A DNA stretch of 34,677 nucleotides from an uncultured Corynebacterium sp. (GTDB lineage: Bacteria; Actinomycetota; Actinomycetes; Mycobacteriales; Mycobacteriaceae): contig NZ_CAMIHZ010000022.1 of assembly GCF_946222305.1 (NCBI RefSeq), positions 1-34,677 of the forward strand, written 5' to 3'. The notes under the pieces are model-generated. The model made no database searches and was not told the origin of the DNA. It was given only the letters and a program-made list of their open reading frames with translations. Each line of letters opens with the position of its first letter. Within the stretch, counting starts at the first letter, position 1. The position numbers and the translations under genes are program-made. Shown here one piece after another: positions 8,818 through 16,106 of this stretch.

Positions 8818-10005
8818 TTAGTAGCGGGCTGCGCCCACGATTGGCATGGAATCGACAGGTACAACCTGAACGGGGATGCCGTAGTCAGAGGCGTGGACGA
8901 TCTTGCCGTCACCGATGTACATGCCGACGTGCGTGGCACCCGGGTAGTACGCAACGATGTCACCTGGTTGCAGCTGATCCTGCGAAACCGACTGGCCACC
9001 TGCTAACTGTGCCTGGGACGTGCGAGGGATGGACTTCCCCTGTTGCTGGTATGCCCAGTACATCAAGCCGGAGCAGTCAAACTCGGTAGGTCCGGCAGCG
9101 CCCCATCCGTATGGTGAGCCAAGCTTGGATAGAGCGGCTGCGACCACGCCCTTAGCGGCCTTGGCCATTGGGGCGCCGGAGTTCGCCTTGGGCAGCTTGG
9201 TGCGCAGGAACTCGTTGACATCAACGTCGATCGGACCATTACGGTCAACCCAACGACGGCGGTCCTCTGGACTCAAGCCATCGACAGCCTGCTTAATCTT
9301 CTCTTTGAGTGCGCCGAGCTGCTTATTGCGCTCATCCAGATCAGCCTTCTTCCCCTCCAACGCGCGCAGCTGGAATTCGCCGGTCGCCTTGGCGCGGTTG
9401 GCCTCGGACTGAGCTTCGGCCACCTGGCGTGCATCCCTATCCAGCGAGTCCAACATCGCGCGTGTCTCTGTAGACAGAGCGTTGATGTAGGTGGTCCGCT
9501 CCAAAGCAGCCTGAGGTCCGGTGGCTCCAGCCATCGCGGTGACGCGGTCCACGCTCGCCCCGCGGTATTTTGCCTGGGACACCCGGGTCACATCGGTCCG
9601 GTTGGCGTCGTAACGCTTACGGATGTCAGAAGCCTTGCGGTCAGCAGCCGCACTCTGTTTTTTGGTGCGCGCCAGCTCTTTGCCAGCTTTCGCCATGTCC
9701 AGCCTGGTCTGCTCAACATCATCGGATGTTTTTGACGCCAAACGCGAAACCTTATTCAGGTGGTTCAGCAGTCCATCCACATCTTTCGGAATGGGGGCAT
9801 TGAGCAGCTTCTGAAGCTCAGCATCCGCACGTCGATGATCGTCTGCATTGTTCTTGTTCGCACCATCCCGTGGTGCGGTCTGCGCTGGATCCGCGTGCGC
9901 GATGCCGTGTTCGACGGTGATAGCGCCAGCTCCGATAGCGATGGCTAAAGTAGTCGCCGTCGCCGCCCCGCCCACACGGGCGCCTACCTTGAAGAATGCG
10001 TTCAC
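8818..10005 (-). CDS. ripC: Secreted NlpC/P60 peptidoglycan endopeptidase with N-terminal coiled coil (RipC-like)
   Basis: Cell-wall D,L-endopeptidase of the RipC type, probably acting in septal peptidoglycan cleavage. The GTG at 10005 gives 395 residues with a signal peptide (VNAFFKVGARVGGAATATTL to about IAHADP). The upstream extension to 10125 would place 40 odd residues before the signal sequence and is rejected. A long coiled coil rich in Ala, Glu, Lys and Arg fills about residues 60-240, as in FtsEX-linked RipC proteins. The C-terminal NlpC/P60 domain shows C311 in FDCSGLMYW, H359 in GATHVGMYIG and H371 in IVHASDYG. It is 41 bp upstream of pimB' on the same strand. Family and secretion are clear; the RipC name rests on architecture and synteny with Rv2190c. 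Confidence 0.88.
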   Translation of the reverse strand: MNAFFKVGARVGGAATATTLAIAIGAGAITVEHGIAHADPAQTAPRDGANKNNADDHRRADAELQKLLNAPIPKDVDGLLNHLNKVSRLASKTSDDVEQTRLDMAKAGKELARTKKQSAAADRKASDIRKRYDANRTDVTRVSQAKYRGASVDRVTAMAGATGPQAALERTTYINALSTETRAMLDSLDRDARQVAEAQSEANRAKATGEFQLRALEGKKADLDERNKQLGALKEKIKQAVDGLSPEDRRRWVDRNGPIDVDVNEFLRTKLPKANSGAPMAKAAKGVVAAALSKLGSPYGWGAAGPTEFDCSGLMYWAYQQQGKSIPRTSQAQLAGGQSVSQDQLQPGDIVAYYPGATHVGMYIGDGKIVHASDYGIPVQVVPVDSMPIVGAARY

Positions 10006-10374
10006 TGTAGTTTCAAACCTCGAAAAGATTATCGGCGGATGTGCCACTGGGATCCTAGAATGTTGATCCGCCGCACATAGGGCGAGAAGCCTATTCCACC
10101 TCTGGGTGTGCAGCGCGGTCGACATTAGGACATGCCGTTTATCCTGCTGCAGTTACAACATTGTTATCTTGCCACAGTTATGAATCCGAGACAATAAGTA
10201 TCGCGCTGGTGAGTGACGAAAAGTCTCAGGGCACAATGAACGTGGTTACCGACACTCCTGTAAACCCTAGGGAGAGTCGTTGTCGGGCGGTCGCGCGGGG
10301 CGTCGAACCAAAAGAAAAAGCGCCGCCCCTTCCCTTGAGGGAAGAAACGGCACCGAAACCCGAAGCGCGTCAGA
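10006..10374 (-). promoter_or_regulatory. Promoter and leader region of the ripC-like gene
   Basis: No gene is seen in these 369 bp. On the minus strand there are TAATCT at 10026-10031, part of a 13-mer (CTCGAAAAGATTA on the plus strand, 10019-10031) shared with the next NlpC/P60 gene; a second -10-like TAATGT at 10122-10127; and an 11-bp-spaced direct repeat ATAACA-N5-GTAACT at 10151-10167. The last resembles published MtrA recognition sequences in actinobacteria, which is an inference. The distal part holds the terminator of the upstream gene. Confidence 0.45.
10310..10351 (-). terminator. Rho-independent terminator of the second NlpC/P60 gene
   Basis: Read on the minus strand, a GC-rich hairpin (core CTTCCC/GGGAAG with a 4-nt loop, outer GCCG/CGGC pairs and a small internal loop) is followed by TTTTTCTTTT. 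It lies 24 bp beyond the stop codon of the gene ending at 10375. Confidence 0.8.
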
Positions 10375-11007
10375 TTAGAAGCGAACAGCGTTGTAGACCG
10401 GCATCATGTTCAGATCGTTGATCTGAACTGGGGAACCAGAGTTCAGAGCCTGAACTACCTTGCCGTTGCCAATGTAGATGGCAACGTGAGATGCACCGGA
10501 GTAGTAGGAAATGATGTCGCCCGGCTTGAGAGCGTTCATTGGCACCTGGCGACCGGCGTGAGCCTGAGCATCGGAGGTACGTGGAATCTGCTTACCAACC
10601 TGCTTGTAGGCCCAGCTGGTCAGACCGGAGCAGTCGAACGCATCGGGGCCGGCTGCACCCCAAGCGTAAGGAGCACCCACCTTGCTCTTAGCGATGTTGG
10701 CGATCTGATGGCCAACGCTGGTGGTCTTCTTTGGAGTGGCCTTCTTGGCCACCTTCGCTGCGGAAGGAACCTTGGCCTGAGACTTCGCGAGAGTCTGGTT
10801 GGCTTCCACAAGGTCGGCCTTCTTCATGTAAGGCTTGATGGTTGGCATCGCCTGGTCCGGAACGTCGAAGGTAACGCCGGTTGGCTTGTGGGATACCGTA
10901 GCGGCGGAAGCTGCGCCTGGAGCCAGAACAGCCGCACCTACGCCTACTGCCGCAACAACAGCGGAGCTGCGAACGACGGTGTTCTTCTTCAGATTGTGCT
11001 TGCCCAT
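10375..11007 (-). CDS. Small secreted NlpC/P60 family peptidoglycan hydrolase
   Basis: A 210-residue exported protein with a clear signal peptide (MGKHNLKKNTVVRSSAVVAA to about GAASA), a short Lys/Ala/Pro-rich spacer (about 40-95), and a C-terminal NlpC/P60 domain. The nucleophile is C126 in FDCSGLTSW and the base is H174 in GASHVAIYIG. The third triad position is Gln (Q186 in KVVQALN) where its neighbour has His. The domain is closely similar to that of the adjacent ripC-like gene, suggesting an old tandem duplication, but the coiled coil is missing. AAAGG lies about 10 nt before the ATG. It corresponds by position to the second NlpC/P60 gene of the C. glutamicum cg2401-cg2402 pair. Activity is inferred. 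Confidence 0.88.
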   Translation of the reverse strand: MGKHNLKKNTVVRSSAVVAAVGVGAAVLAPGAASAATVSHKPTGVTFDVPDQAMPTIKPYMKKADLVEANQTLAKSQAKVPSAAKVAKKATPKKTTSVGHQIANIAKSKVGAPYAWGAAGPDAFDCSGLTSWAYKQVGKQIPRTSDAQAHAGRQVPMNALKPGDIISYYSGASHVAIYIGNGKVVQALNSGSPVQINDLNMMPVYNAVRF

Positions 11008-11032
11008 TAGGTTCTTGCCTTTCGATCCGTTG

Positions 11033-11104
11033 TCAGAAAGCGGTGTTGCTTTCTTCTGATGACGGAGGTCGCCATCGCGGTATGTAAGCAGTCTGTCTGA
11101 CTGC
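11033..11104 (-). promoter_or_regulatory. Structured 5' leader of the small NlpC/P60 gene
   Basis: Two hairpins lie in the transcript upstream of the ATG at 11007. One is GCAGTC/GACTGC with a 5-nt loop (11088-11104). The other is GAAAGC/GCTTTC with a 6-nt loop (11036-11053), which extends to a 9-bp stem with a 3-nt bulge. I compared them with the ydaO-type c-di-AMP riboswitch that precedes some actinobacterial wall hydrolase genes and do not see its conserved core. Confidence 0.4.
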
Positions 11105-11341
11105 TGCGTTTTAAGGTCTCGAAAAGATTACGAAATGATTGCGGTTCGTGTCCAACTAACCCGTGAAAAACTCGCGACTTCACCCGCGACCGGCGATTGT
11201 TATCGAAAAGTGACCGAGAAAGATGACAGAATCATAAGCCTGTTACCGATCCGTTATAAACGGCTGACATGGGGTTTCGAGATATCGCACCGAGAACACT
11301 GCGGGATGCCGGGCCGGTTTTCTCAGCTAAAACTTAATTGA

Positions 11342-11357
11342 TGTGATTTAAGTCACA
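11342..11357. promoter_or_regulatory. GlxR (CRP-type) binding site
   Basis: TGTGATTTAAGTCACA matches the GlxR/CRP consensus TGTGA-N6-TCACA at all ten defined positions. GlxR is the cAMP-responsive global regulator of corynebacteria. The site is centred about 27 bp upstream of a plus-strand TATGTT hexamer, and about 100 bp from the exonuclease start and 340 bp from the NlpC/P60 start. Which gene it controls is not clear. Confidence 0.75.
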
Positions 11358-11449
11358 TATATGGGCGTGGCGCTATGTTTTATCCCTTGAGTAACACCAG
11401 TTACAGGTAATGAGGGGTTTGTCGTAGCCGACATCTAGACTTGGTGGCC

Positions 11450-12118
11450 ATGAATATCCAGTCCTTCCCAGAGCGCATGGCCCAAGCACTTGAGTCGTGC
11501 GTCATTGTCGATATTGAAACCACCGGGCTGGAGCCTAGGGACAACCGGATCATTGAGGTTGCGACTTTGACCGTTCGGAATACCGAACCGGTCGAGATGC
11601 GGCGCTGGCTGCTCAATCCCGGTGCCCATATTTCGGAGTTCATTACGGACCTCACGGGGATCACCAATGCCCACGTCGCGTCCTGCCCCAGCTTTGCCGA
11701 TGTGGCCCCAGAGATCATGGAAGTACTCTCCCCTCGTCATACGGAAGGAGCCAGTCAATCCCGCGCACCTATGCTCGTGGGGCACAACGTTGCATTCGAC
11801 TACAGCTTCCTCCAGCACGAGTTGCTGCGTGATGTCTTGGCCGAACCAAACCGAGCGGAGCCCAGCCCCGATCACTCGGGTTCACACCCGGGCGCAGAGA
11901 GTGCATGGTGGGCTCCTTATACTCCTCCCCTGCTTTGTACAGCTGAAATTGCACGGTCGCTGATTCCTCGTCAGGCTGTAGGGCGCTATCGACTGGACGC
12001 GGTCGCCGGGTATTTATCGACGCCACATCGTCCCTGCCACCGCGCCGAGGTGGATGTGTGGGCCACTTACGATGTACTGCGGGGCCTATCCAAATTGGCG
12101 CTGGCCAATGACCATTGA
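11450..12118 (+). CDS. DEDDh 3'-5' exonuclease (DNA polymerase III epsilon-like)
   Basis: Cytoplasmic exonuclease-domain protein of 222 residues. Catalytic residues are visible: D21 and E23 in VDIETTGLEP, D117 in GHNVAFDYSF, and H197 with D202 in CHRAEVDVWAT. A Pro/Ser/Glu-rich insertion (about 132-160) separates motifs II and III. The ATG at 11450 was chosen over TTG/GTG codons 6-9 nt upstream because a TAGACT hexamer ends 8 nt before it, which fits a leaderless mRNA. The M. tuberculosis counterpart at this position (Rv2191) is much longer, with an extra UvrC-like part; here only the exonuclease domain is present. Substrate and role (proofreading, repair or RNA trimming) are unknown. Confidence 0.85.
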   Translation: MNIQSFPERMAQALESCVIVDIETTGLEPRDNRIIEVATLTVRNTEPVEMRRWLLNPGAHISEFITDLTGITNAHVASCPSFADVAPEIMEVLSPRHTEGASQSRAPMLVGHNVAFDYSFLQHELLRDVLAEPNRAEPSPDHSGSHPGAESAWWAPYTPPLLCTAEIARSLIPRQAVGRYRLDAVAGYLSTPHRPCHRAEVDVWATYDVLRGLSKLALANDH

Positions 12119-12173
12119 TGGAGTTTGATGGGAGCCAGAGCCGTCTGGACGGTGGGTTGCTGCAGATTCTGGC

Positions 12174-12225
12174 ATAACAAGAGGGGCGGGGTGAAGATTT
12201 CTCTTCACCCCGCCCCTCTTGTTAT
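12174..12225. terminator. Bidirectional terminator, perfect 24-bp stem
   Basis: A perfect inverted repeat with 24-nt arms and the 4-nt loop TTTC lies between the convergent exonuclease and qcrB genes. The core is GGGGCGGGGTGAAGA and its complement, with AT-rich outer pairs (ATAACAAG/CTTGTTAT) that supply T-rich tails in both directions. Confidence 0.9.
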
Positions 12226-12296
12226 TTGAAGCGCAGTGCGCAGCCCCAGCCGCGCGGGAGATGCACTGACTCGTTAAGCCAGCCCATCAGTGAGTG

Positions 12297-13931
12297 CTAG
12301 TGGTCGCCATTCTCGAGGGAACGACGGTTAGCATCTTGCAGACGCTCGAACATCTCCTTCTGCTCGACGTGGTTGCGGTGCTCGACCTCGGCAGCACGAT
12401 CCGCGATGTCCTGCGAATCTGGGCTGAACCAGGAACCACGACCCGGTGCGCCGGCAGCGCCCAACTCGTTCATCAGGTGAGGTACGTAAGCGCCCTGGTA
12501 TTCCAGCGGGATCGGGTGTCCGTGCTCATCGACAGGACCCAGTGGCTGGTGGACCTCGATGAAGCCGCCGGAAGGCAGCTGACGAATGGTGCCGGTCTCG
12601 ATACCGTGCTCCAGAACGTCCCGATCAGAACGCTGCAGTGCGATGCACAGTCGGTAGGTCATGAAGTACGCGATCGGTGGAGCCAGGACCAGACCGATAC
12701 GTCCCAGCCAGGTCATGGCGTTCAGGGAAATATCGAAGTGGTAAGCAACAAGGTCGTTTCCACCGGAGATGGTCAGGATCACGTAGAACACGATGGCCAT
12801 GACGCCCAAGCCGGTACGTACTGGAACATCGCGTGGACGCTGCAGCAGATTGTGGTGCGCACTGTCACCGGTCAGTTTCTGCTCGATCCATGGGTACGCG
12901 AACAGCAAGGCTACGAGGACACCCAGCAACAGGGCCACCCAGAACACGGCCGGGATGGTGTAGTTACCGAGGTAGAGCTCCCACGCTGGCATGACACGGG
13001 CAGCACCGTCAGTCCAGAGCATGTAAATATCTGGCTGGGAACCAGCGGAGACCTGTGATGGGTTGTATGGACCCAGGTTCCAAATCGCGTTGATCTGGAA
13101 GGCACCTGCCATGAAGGCAATAACACCAGCGGTGATGATTCCAAAGGAAGCGGCCTTCAGACCGAAGACAGGGAGAATACGAACGCCAACGACGTTGTTC
13201 TCGGTGCGGCCAGGTCCAGGGAACTGGGTGTGCTTCTGGTACCACACCAGAGCCAAGTGGGCCGCAATGAGAGCCAGCAGAATGCCAGGGATCAGCAGAA
13301 CGTGGGCGATGTACAGACGAGGAATGATGATTTCGCCTGGGAAGTCACCAGCGAACATGATCCAGTGCAACCAAGTACCAACGATAGGCAGGGAGACGAT
13401 GATGGCGGACATGATTCGCAGACCAACACCGGAAAGCAGGTCGTCTGGCAGGGAGTAACCCATGAAGCCCTCAGCAACGGACAGCAGCAGCAGGACACAG
13501 CCGATGACCCAGTTGGCCTCGCGTGGCTTGCGGAATGCACCGGTGAAGAAGATGCGGAACATGTGAACCATGATCGCCACTGCAAACAGCAGGGCTGCCC
13601 AGTGGTGGACCTGGCGGATAAACAGACCACCGCGCACCTCGAAGGAGAGGTTCAGTGCAGTCTGATAAGCGGCGGACATCTCCACACCATTAAGTGGTGC
13701 ATAGGCGCCGTCGTAGATGACCTTCGACATAGAGGGGTCGAAGAACAGGGTCAGGTAAACACCCGAGAGGATAAGGATGACGAACGCGTACAGTGCGATC
13801 TCGCCCAGCATGAAGGACCAGTGGGTCGGGAAGACCTTGTTGATCTGCGGGCGGAGCATGCCTGCGGGGTGGTAACGCTCGTCGATATTCTTTGCCGCCA
13901 TAGCTGCGCGGCTGGTTTTGGTCTTACTCAT
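12297..13931 (-). CDS. qcrB: Cytochrome bc1 complex cytochrome b subunit
   Basis: Membrane core of the actinobacterial bcc complex, oxidising menaquinol and passing electrons to the Rieske protein and through haems b to the second quinone site. The 544-residue product has the b-haem regions (HHWAALLFAVAIMVHMFR and WLHWIMFAGDFPG with the following IAHVLLIPGILLALIAAHL), a second helix block from about residue 300, and the long C-terminal extension characteristic of actinobacterial QcrB (about the last 120 residues, DRDVLEHGIETG onward). Its ATG overlaps the qcrA stop by 4 bp (ATGA), so the two are translationally coupled. It is the last gene of ctaE-qcrCAB and is followed by the 24-bp-stem terminator. 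Confidence 0.97.
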   Translation of the reverse strand: MSKTKTSRAAMAAKNIDERYHPAGMLRPQINKVFPTHWSFMLGEIALYAFVILILSGVYLTLFFDPSMSKVIYDGAYAPLNGVEMSAAYQTALNLSFEVRGGLFIRQVHHWAALLFAVAIMVHMFRIFFTGAFRKPREANWVIGCVLLLLSVAEGFMGYSLPDDLLSGVGLRIMSAIIVSLPIVGTWLHWIMFAGDFPGEIIIPRLYIAHVLLIPGILLALIAAHLALVWYQKHTQFPGPGRTENNVVGVRILPVFGLKAASFGIITAGVIAFMAGAFQINAIWNLGPYNPSQVSAGSQPDIYMLWTDGAARVMPAWELYLGNYTIPAVFWVALLLGVLVALLFAYPWIEQKLTGDSAHHNLLQRPRDVPVRTGLGVMAIVFYVILTISGGNDLVAYHFDISLNAMTWLGRIGLVLAPPIAYFMTYRLCIALQRSDRDVLEHGIETGTIRQLPSGGFIEVHQPLGPVDEHGHPIPLEYQGAYVPHLMNELGAAGAPGRGSWFSPDSQDIADRAAEVEHRNHVEQKEMFERLQDANRRSLENGDH

Positions 13932-15133
13932 GAACGACGCTCCCAGAATGCCGGGCCAACGGGCTCGATGAAGTTGCCCTTGGCGATCATGTAACCCTCT
14001 TCATCCACGGAGATCGGCAGCTCTGGCAGTGCGCGGGCAGCCGGACCGAAGACTGGCTTGCCGTGACGCAGCGCGTCGAACTGAGACTGGTGGCATGGGC
14101 AGAGGATGCGGTTGGTCTGCTGCTCGTACAAAGAAGTCGGGCAGCCAATGTGCGTACAAATCTTGGAGTATGCGTAGTAGTCGCCGTAGTGGAAATCCTC
14201 TTGGCCCTCACGAGGGATGGCCTTCAGAGCATCACGGTGGCGCAAGCGAATCAGCATCACAGCGTTGCGTGAGCCGTGGATGGAGTGCATATGCTCCTCG
14301 TAGACATCACGCTTCGCGTCAAACTTGTCGCCATCGTTAACCATGTCCTCGGTCAATGGGAACACGGTCTCCATGGAGCCTGCATCCAGGTCTTCAGGGC
14401 GGATGCGGACCAGACGGGATACACCCTGAGTGGTGTAGTGGCCCTCGTGCTCCTCGGCGATCGCACCGGTATCGCGACCGAGGTAGAGCTTCTCGCCCTG
14501 CTCGGTCAAGGTCCAACCAGTGGTCCAGAGGGTGCCGTCACCCTGGATACCCATGGCCTTAGCCTTCCATGGGTTCTTGATAATGCCGCCCATTGGCAAG
14601 ACAACAGCCAAGCCGGCGAGAACGGCACCTGCACCAGCCAAGCCCTGAATTACCGGACGACGACCAAGGGTGGAGGTCTTCCAAGAATCGTTAAGCAGGG
14701 CAACCAGAGTACGGTTGTCTACCTCATCGCCAGGACCATCATGGCGGGTCTGAACCGAGATTTCCTCAGGAACGAAGTTCTTGGTGTAGGCGATAGCGCC
14801 CATACCGAGGAAGATGATGGACAGACCGGAAGTGATACCCAGCAGTGGGGTGTACAGCGTGTGGAACCACAGGCCGTCCTCACCGAGGTTCTTGTATTCC
14901 CAAGGCCAGAACAGATAAACGGCAATGAACGCCAGTCCGAGCAAAACGGACAGGGCAAACAAGGTGCCTACCCGGCGAGAAGCACGCTTCTCAGCTGGGT
15001 CGTTGGTCAGCGGGAAGCGCTCCTTGCGGTACGCAACCGTGACGTCATCGAGCTCAGTACCGAGGCGAGCGAGCTCGTCATCGCTCATTCGGTCGAGTTC
15101 TTCTCGGGTGTAATTGCGCTTGATATCACTCAT
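13928..15133 (-). CDS. qcrA: Cytochrome bc1 complex Rieske iron-sulfur subunit
   Basis: Carries the [2Fe-2S] cluster that takes the first electron from menaquinol. The ATG at 15133 gives 401 residues and overlaps the qcrC stop by 4 bp; the open frame extends to 15190 but that part overlaps qcrC coding sequence. Cluster ligands are C326 and H328 in CTHIGCP and C345 and H348 in CPCHQSQFD, with C331 and C347 as the disulfide pair. As in other actinobacteria the protein is long, with three membrane helices in the first half (near LFALSVLLGLAFIAVYLFW, LLGITSGLSIIFLGMGAIAY and GLAGAGAVLAGLAVVLPMG) instead of one. Confidence 0.96.
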   Translation of the reverse strand: MSDIKRNYTREELDRMSDDELARLGTELDDVTVAYRKERFPLTNDPAEKRASRRVGTLFALSVLLGLAFIAVYLFWPWEYKNLGEDGLWFHTLYTPLLGITSGLSIIFLGMGAIAYTKNFVPEEISVQTRHDGPGDEVDNRTLVALLNDSWKTSTLGRRPVIQGLAGAGAVLAGLAVVLPMGGIIKNPWKAKAMGIQGDGTLWTTGWTLTEQGEKLYLGRDTGAIAEEHEGHYTTQGVSRLVRIRPEDLDAGSMETVFPLTEDMVNDGDKFDAKRDVYEEHMHSIHGSRNAVMLIRLRHRDALKAIPREGQEDFHYGDYYAYSKICTHIGCPTSLYEQQTNRILCPCHQSQFDALRHGKPVFGPAARALPELPISVDEEGYMIAKGNFIEPVGPAFWERRS

Positions 15134-16026
15134 TGGCGGGATCCAATCCACATCGCGAAGGCAATCATCACGACGATGCCTACAAACCACATCAACATGC
15201 CCTCAGTAACCGGACCGATACCGCCCAGTCCGAAACCACCGTGCTGCGGGGTCTCCTTAGCGGACTTGATGTAGGCGATGATGTCCTTCTTCTCGTCAGC
15301 GGTCAGCTGGCGATCGGAGAACTTCGGCATGTTTTGAGGACCGGTCAGCATAGCCTGGTAGATCTCCTGCTCATTAGCAGGGTCCAGAACTGGTGCGTAC
15401 TTACCACCGGACAGTGCACCACCGCGACCGGTGAAGTTGTGGCAGGATGCACAGTTCAGGCGGAACAGATCAGAACCACGAGCCACATCGGCTGGGTCAA
15501 TCTTGCCACCATCGTTGTTCTTGCCACGCAGAGAATCCATCGCGATGGATCCATCCTTGTCGCGGACGATCTCTGGACCGCCACCGTTTGCGTGAACGTA
15601 CGCGGCGAGTGCTAGAGCCTGAGACTCGGAGTAACGGGGTGGCTTACGGGAAGCCTGAGCCTCGTTACGCAGCATTGGCATGCGGCCACTGTGCACTTGG
15701 AAGTACACAGCACCCTCGCCAACACCGATCAGGGAAGGACCGCGGTCCTTAACACCCTGCAGGTTGGTGCCGTGGCAAGTAATACAAGCGGTTTCGTAGA
15801 TCTGCTTGCCCTCTTCAACCATGGCGACCTGATCCTTATCAGCCACCGCGGTCTGCGGATCTGGGGTCAATGCGTTGGCGATAAAGCCTGCGCCAGTCAA
15901 AGCGAAGACCAGCGCCAGTGCGCCCGCAAGGCTCTTACGGATCTTGCGACGACGACGCATCTGCGCCGCAGCCTTCGATCCGCGAGCACCGGTCGCGGCG
16001 CCTGCGTTAGTGGATTTGTTATCCAT
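15130..16026 (-). CDS. qcrC: Di-haem cytochrome c subunit of the bc1 complex (cytochrome cc)
   Basis: Membrane-anchored c1-type cytochrome carrying two c haems; the second haem replaces a soluble cytochrome c and hands electrons directly to the CuA centre of CtaC. Both CXXCH motifs are present: C81-ITC-H85 and C192-ASC-H196. An N-terminal membrane segment (about 33-52, after a run of Arg/Lys) and a C-terminal one (about 273-292) anchor it. 298 residues. AAGGGAA lies about 6 nt before the ATG. It is 76 bp downstream of ctaE, with a strong hairpin in the gap. Confidence 0.97.
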   Translation of the reverse strand: MDNKSTNAGAATGARGSKAAAQMRRRRKIRKSLAGALALVFALTGAGFIANALTPDPQTAVADKDQVAMVEEGKQIYETACITCHGTNLQGVKDRGPSLIGVGEGAVYFQVHSGRMPMLRNEAQASRKPPRYSESQALALAAYVHANGGGPEIVRDKDGSIAMDSLRGKNNDGGKIDPADVARGSDLFRLNCASCHNFTGRGGALSGGKYAPVLDPANEQEIYQAMLTGPQNMPKFSDRQLTADEKKDIIAYIKSAKETPQHGGFGLGGIGPVTEGMLMWFVGIVVMIAFAMWIGSRQ

Positions 16027-16066
16027 CTTGTTCCCTTAAGTGTTCGTCAATGGAAATTTGATGGCT

Positions 16067-16106
16067 GTAGGCCGGTCGGTTACCGTAGCCGGCCCTTACG
16101 GCCTAC
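16067..16106 (-). promoter_or_regulatory. Intercistronic hairpin between ctaE and qcrC
   Basis: Inverted repeat GTAGGCCG (16067-16074) with CGGCCTAC (16099-16106), enclosing a further CCGG/GGCC-rich inner pairing. One arm contains the ctaE stop codon (16103-16105). It has no T-tract, so it is more likely an RNA processing or stability element, or a partial terminator, than a full stop. Confidence 0.5.

Larger units (their letters stand above)
11008..11449. promoter_or_regulatory. Divergent regulatory region between NlpC/P60 gene and exonuclease gene
   Basis: 442 bp without a gene. Elements seen, from the NlpC/P60 start outwards: a leader hairpin at 11033-11057, a second hairpin at 11088-11104, the shared TAATCT -10-like element at 11125-11130, a TATGAT hexamer at 11231-11236 (minus strand) with an 11-bp-spaced direct repeat ATAACG-N5-GTAACA just upstream at 11241-11257, a perfect CRP/GlxR-type palindrome at 11342-11357, a plus-strand TATGTT at 11374-11379, and TAGACT at 11436-11441 directly before the exonuclease start. 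This is an unusually dense control region for two small genes. Confidence 0.5.

Noticed and set aside
11008..11340. c-di-AMP (ydaO-type) riboswitch before the NlpC/P60 gene
   Set aside because: Such riboswitches control related genes in actinobacteria, but the conserved core sequences are not visible in this leader.
14276..15274. 332-codon plus-strand frame opposite qcrA and qcrC
   Set aside because: It mirrors the coding frames of the Rieske and cytochrome c genes and shows no family features.
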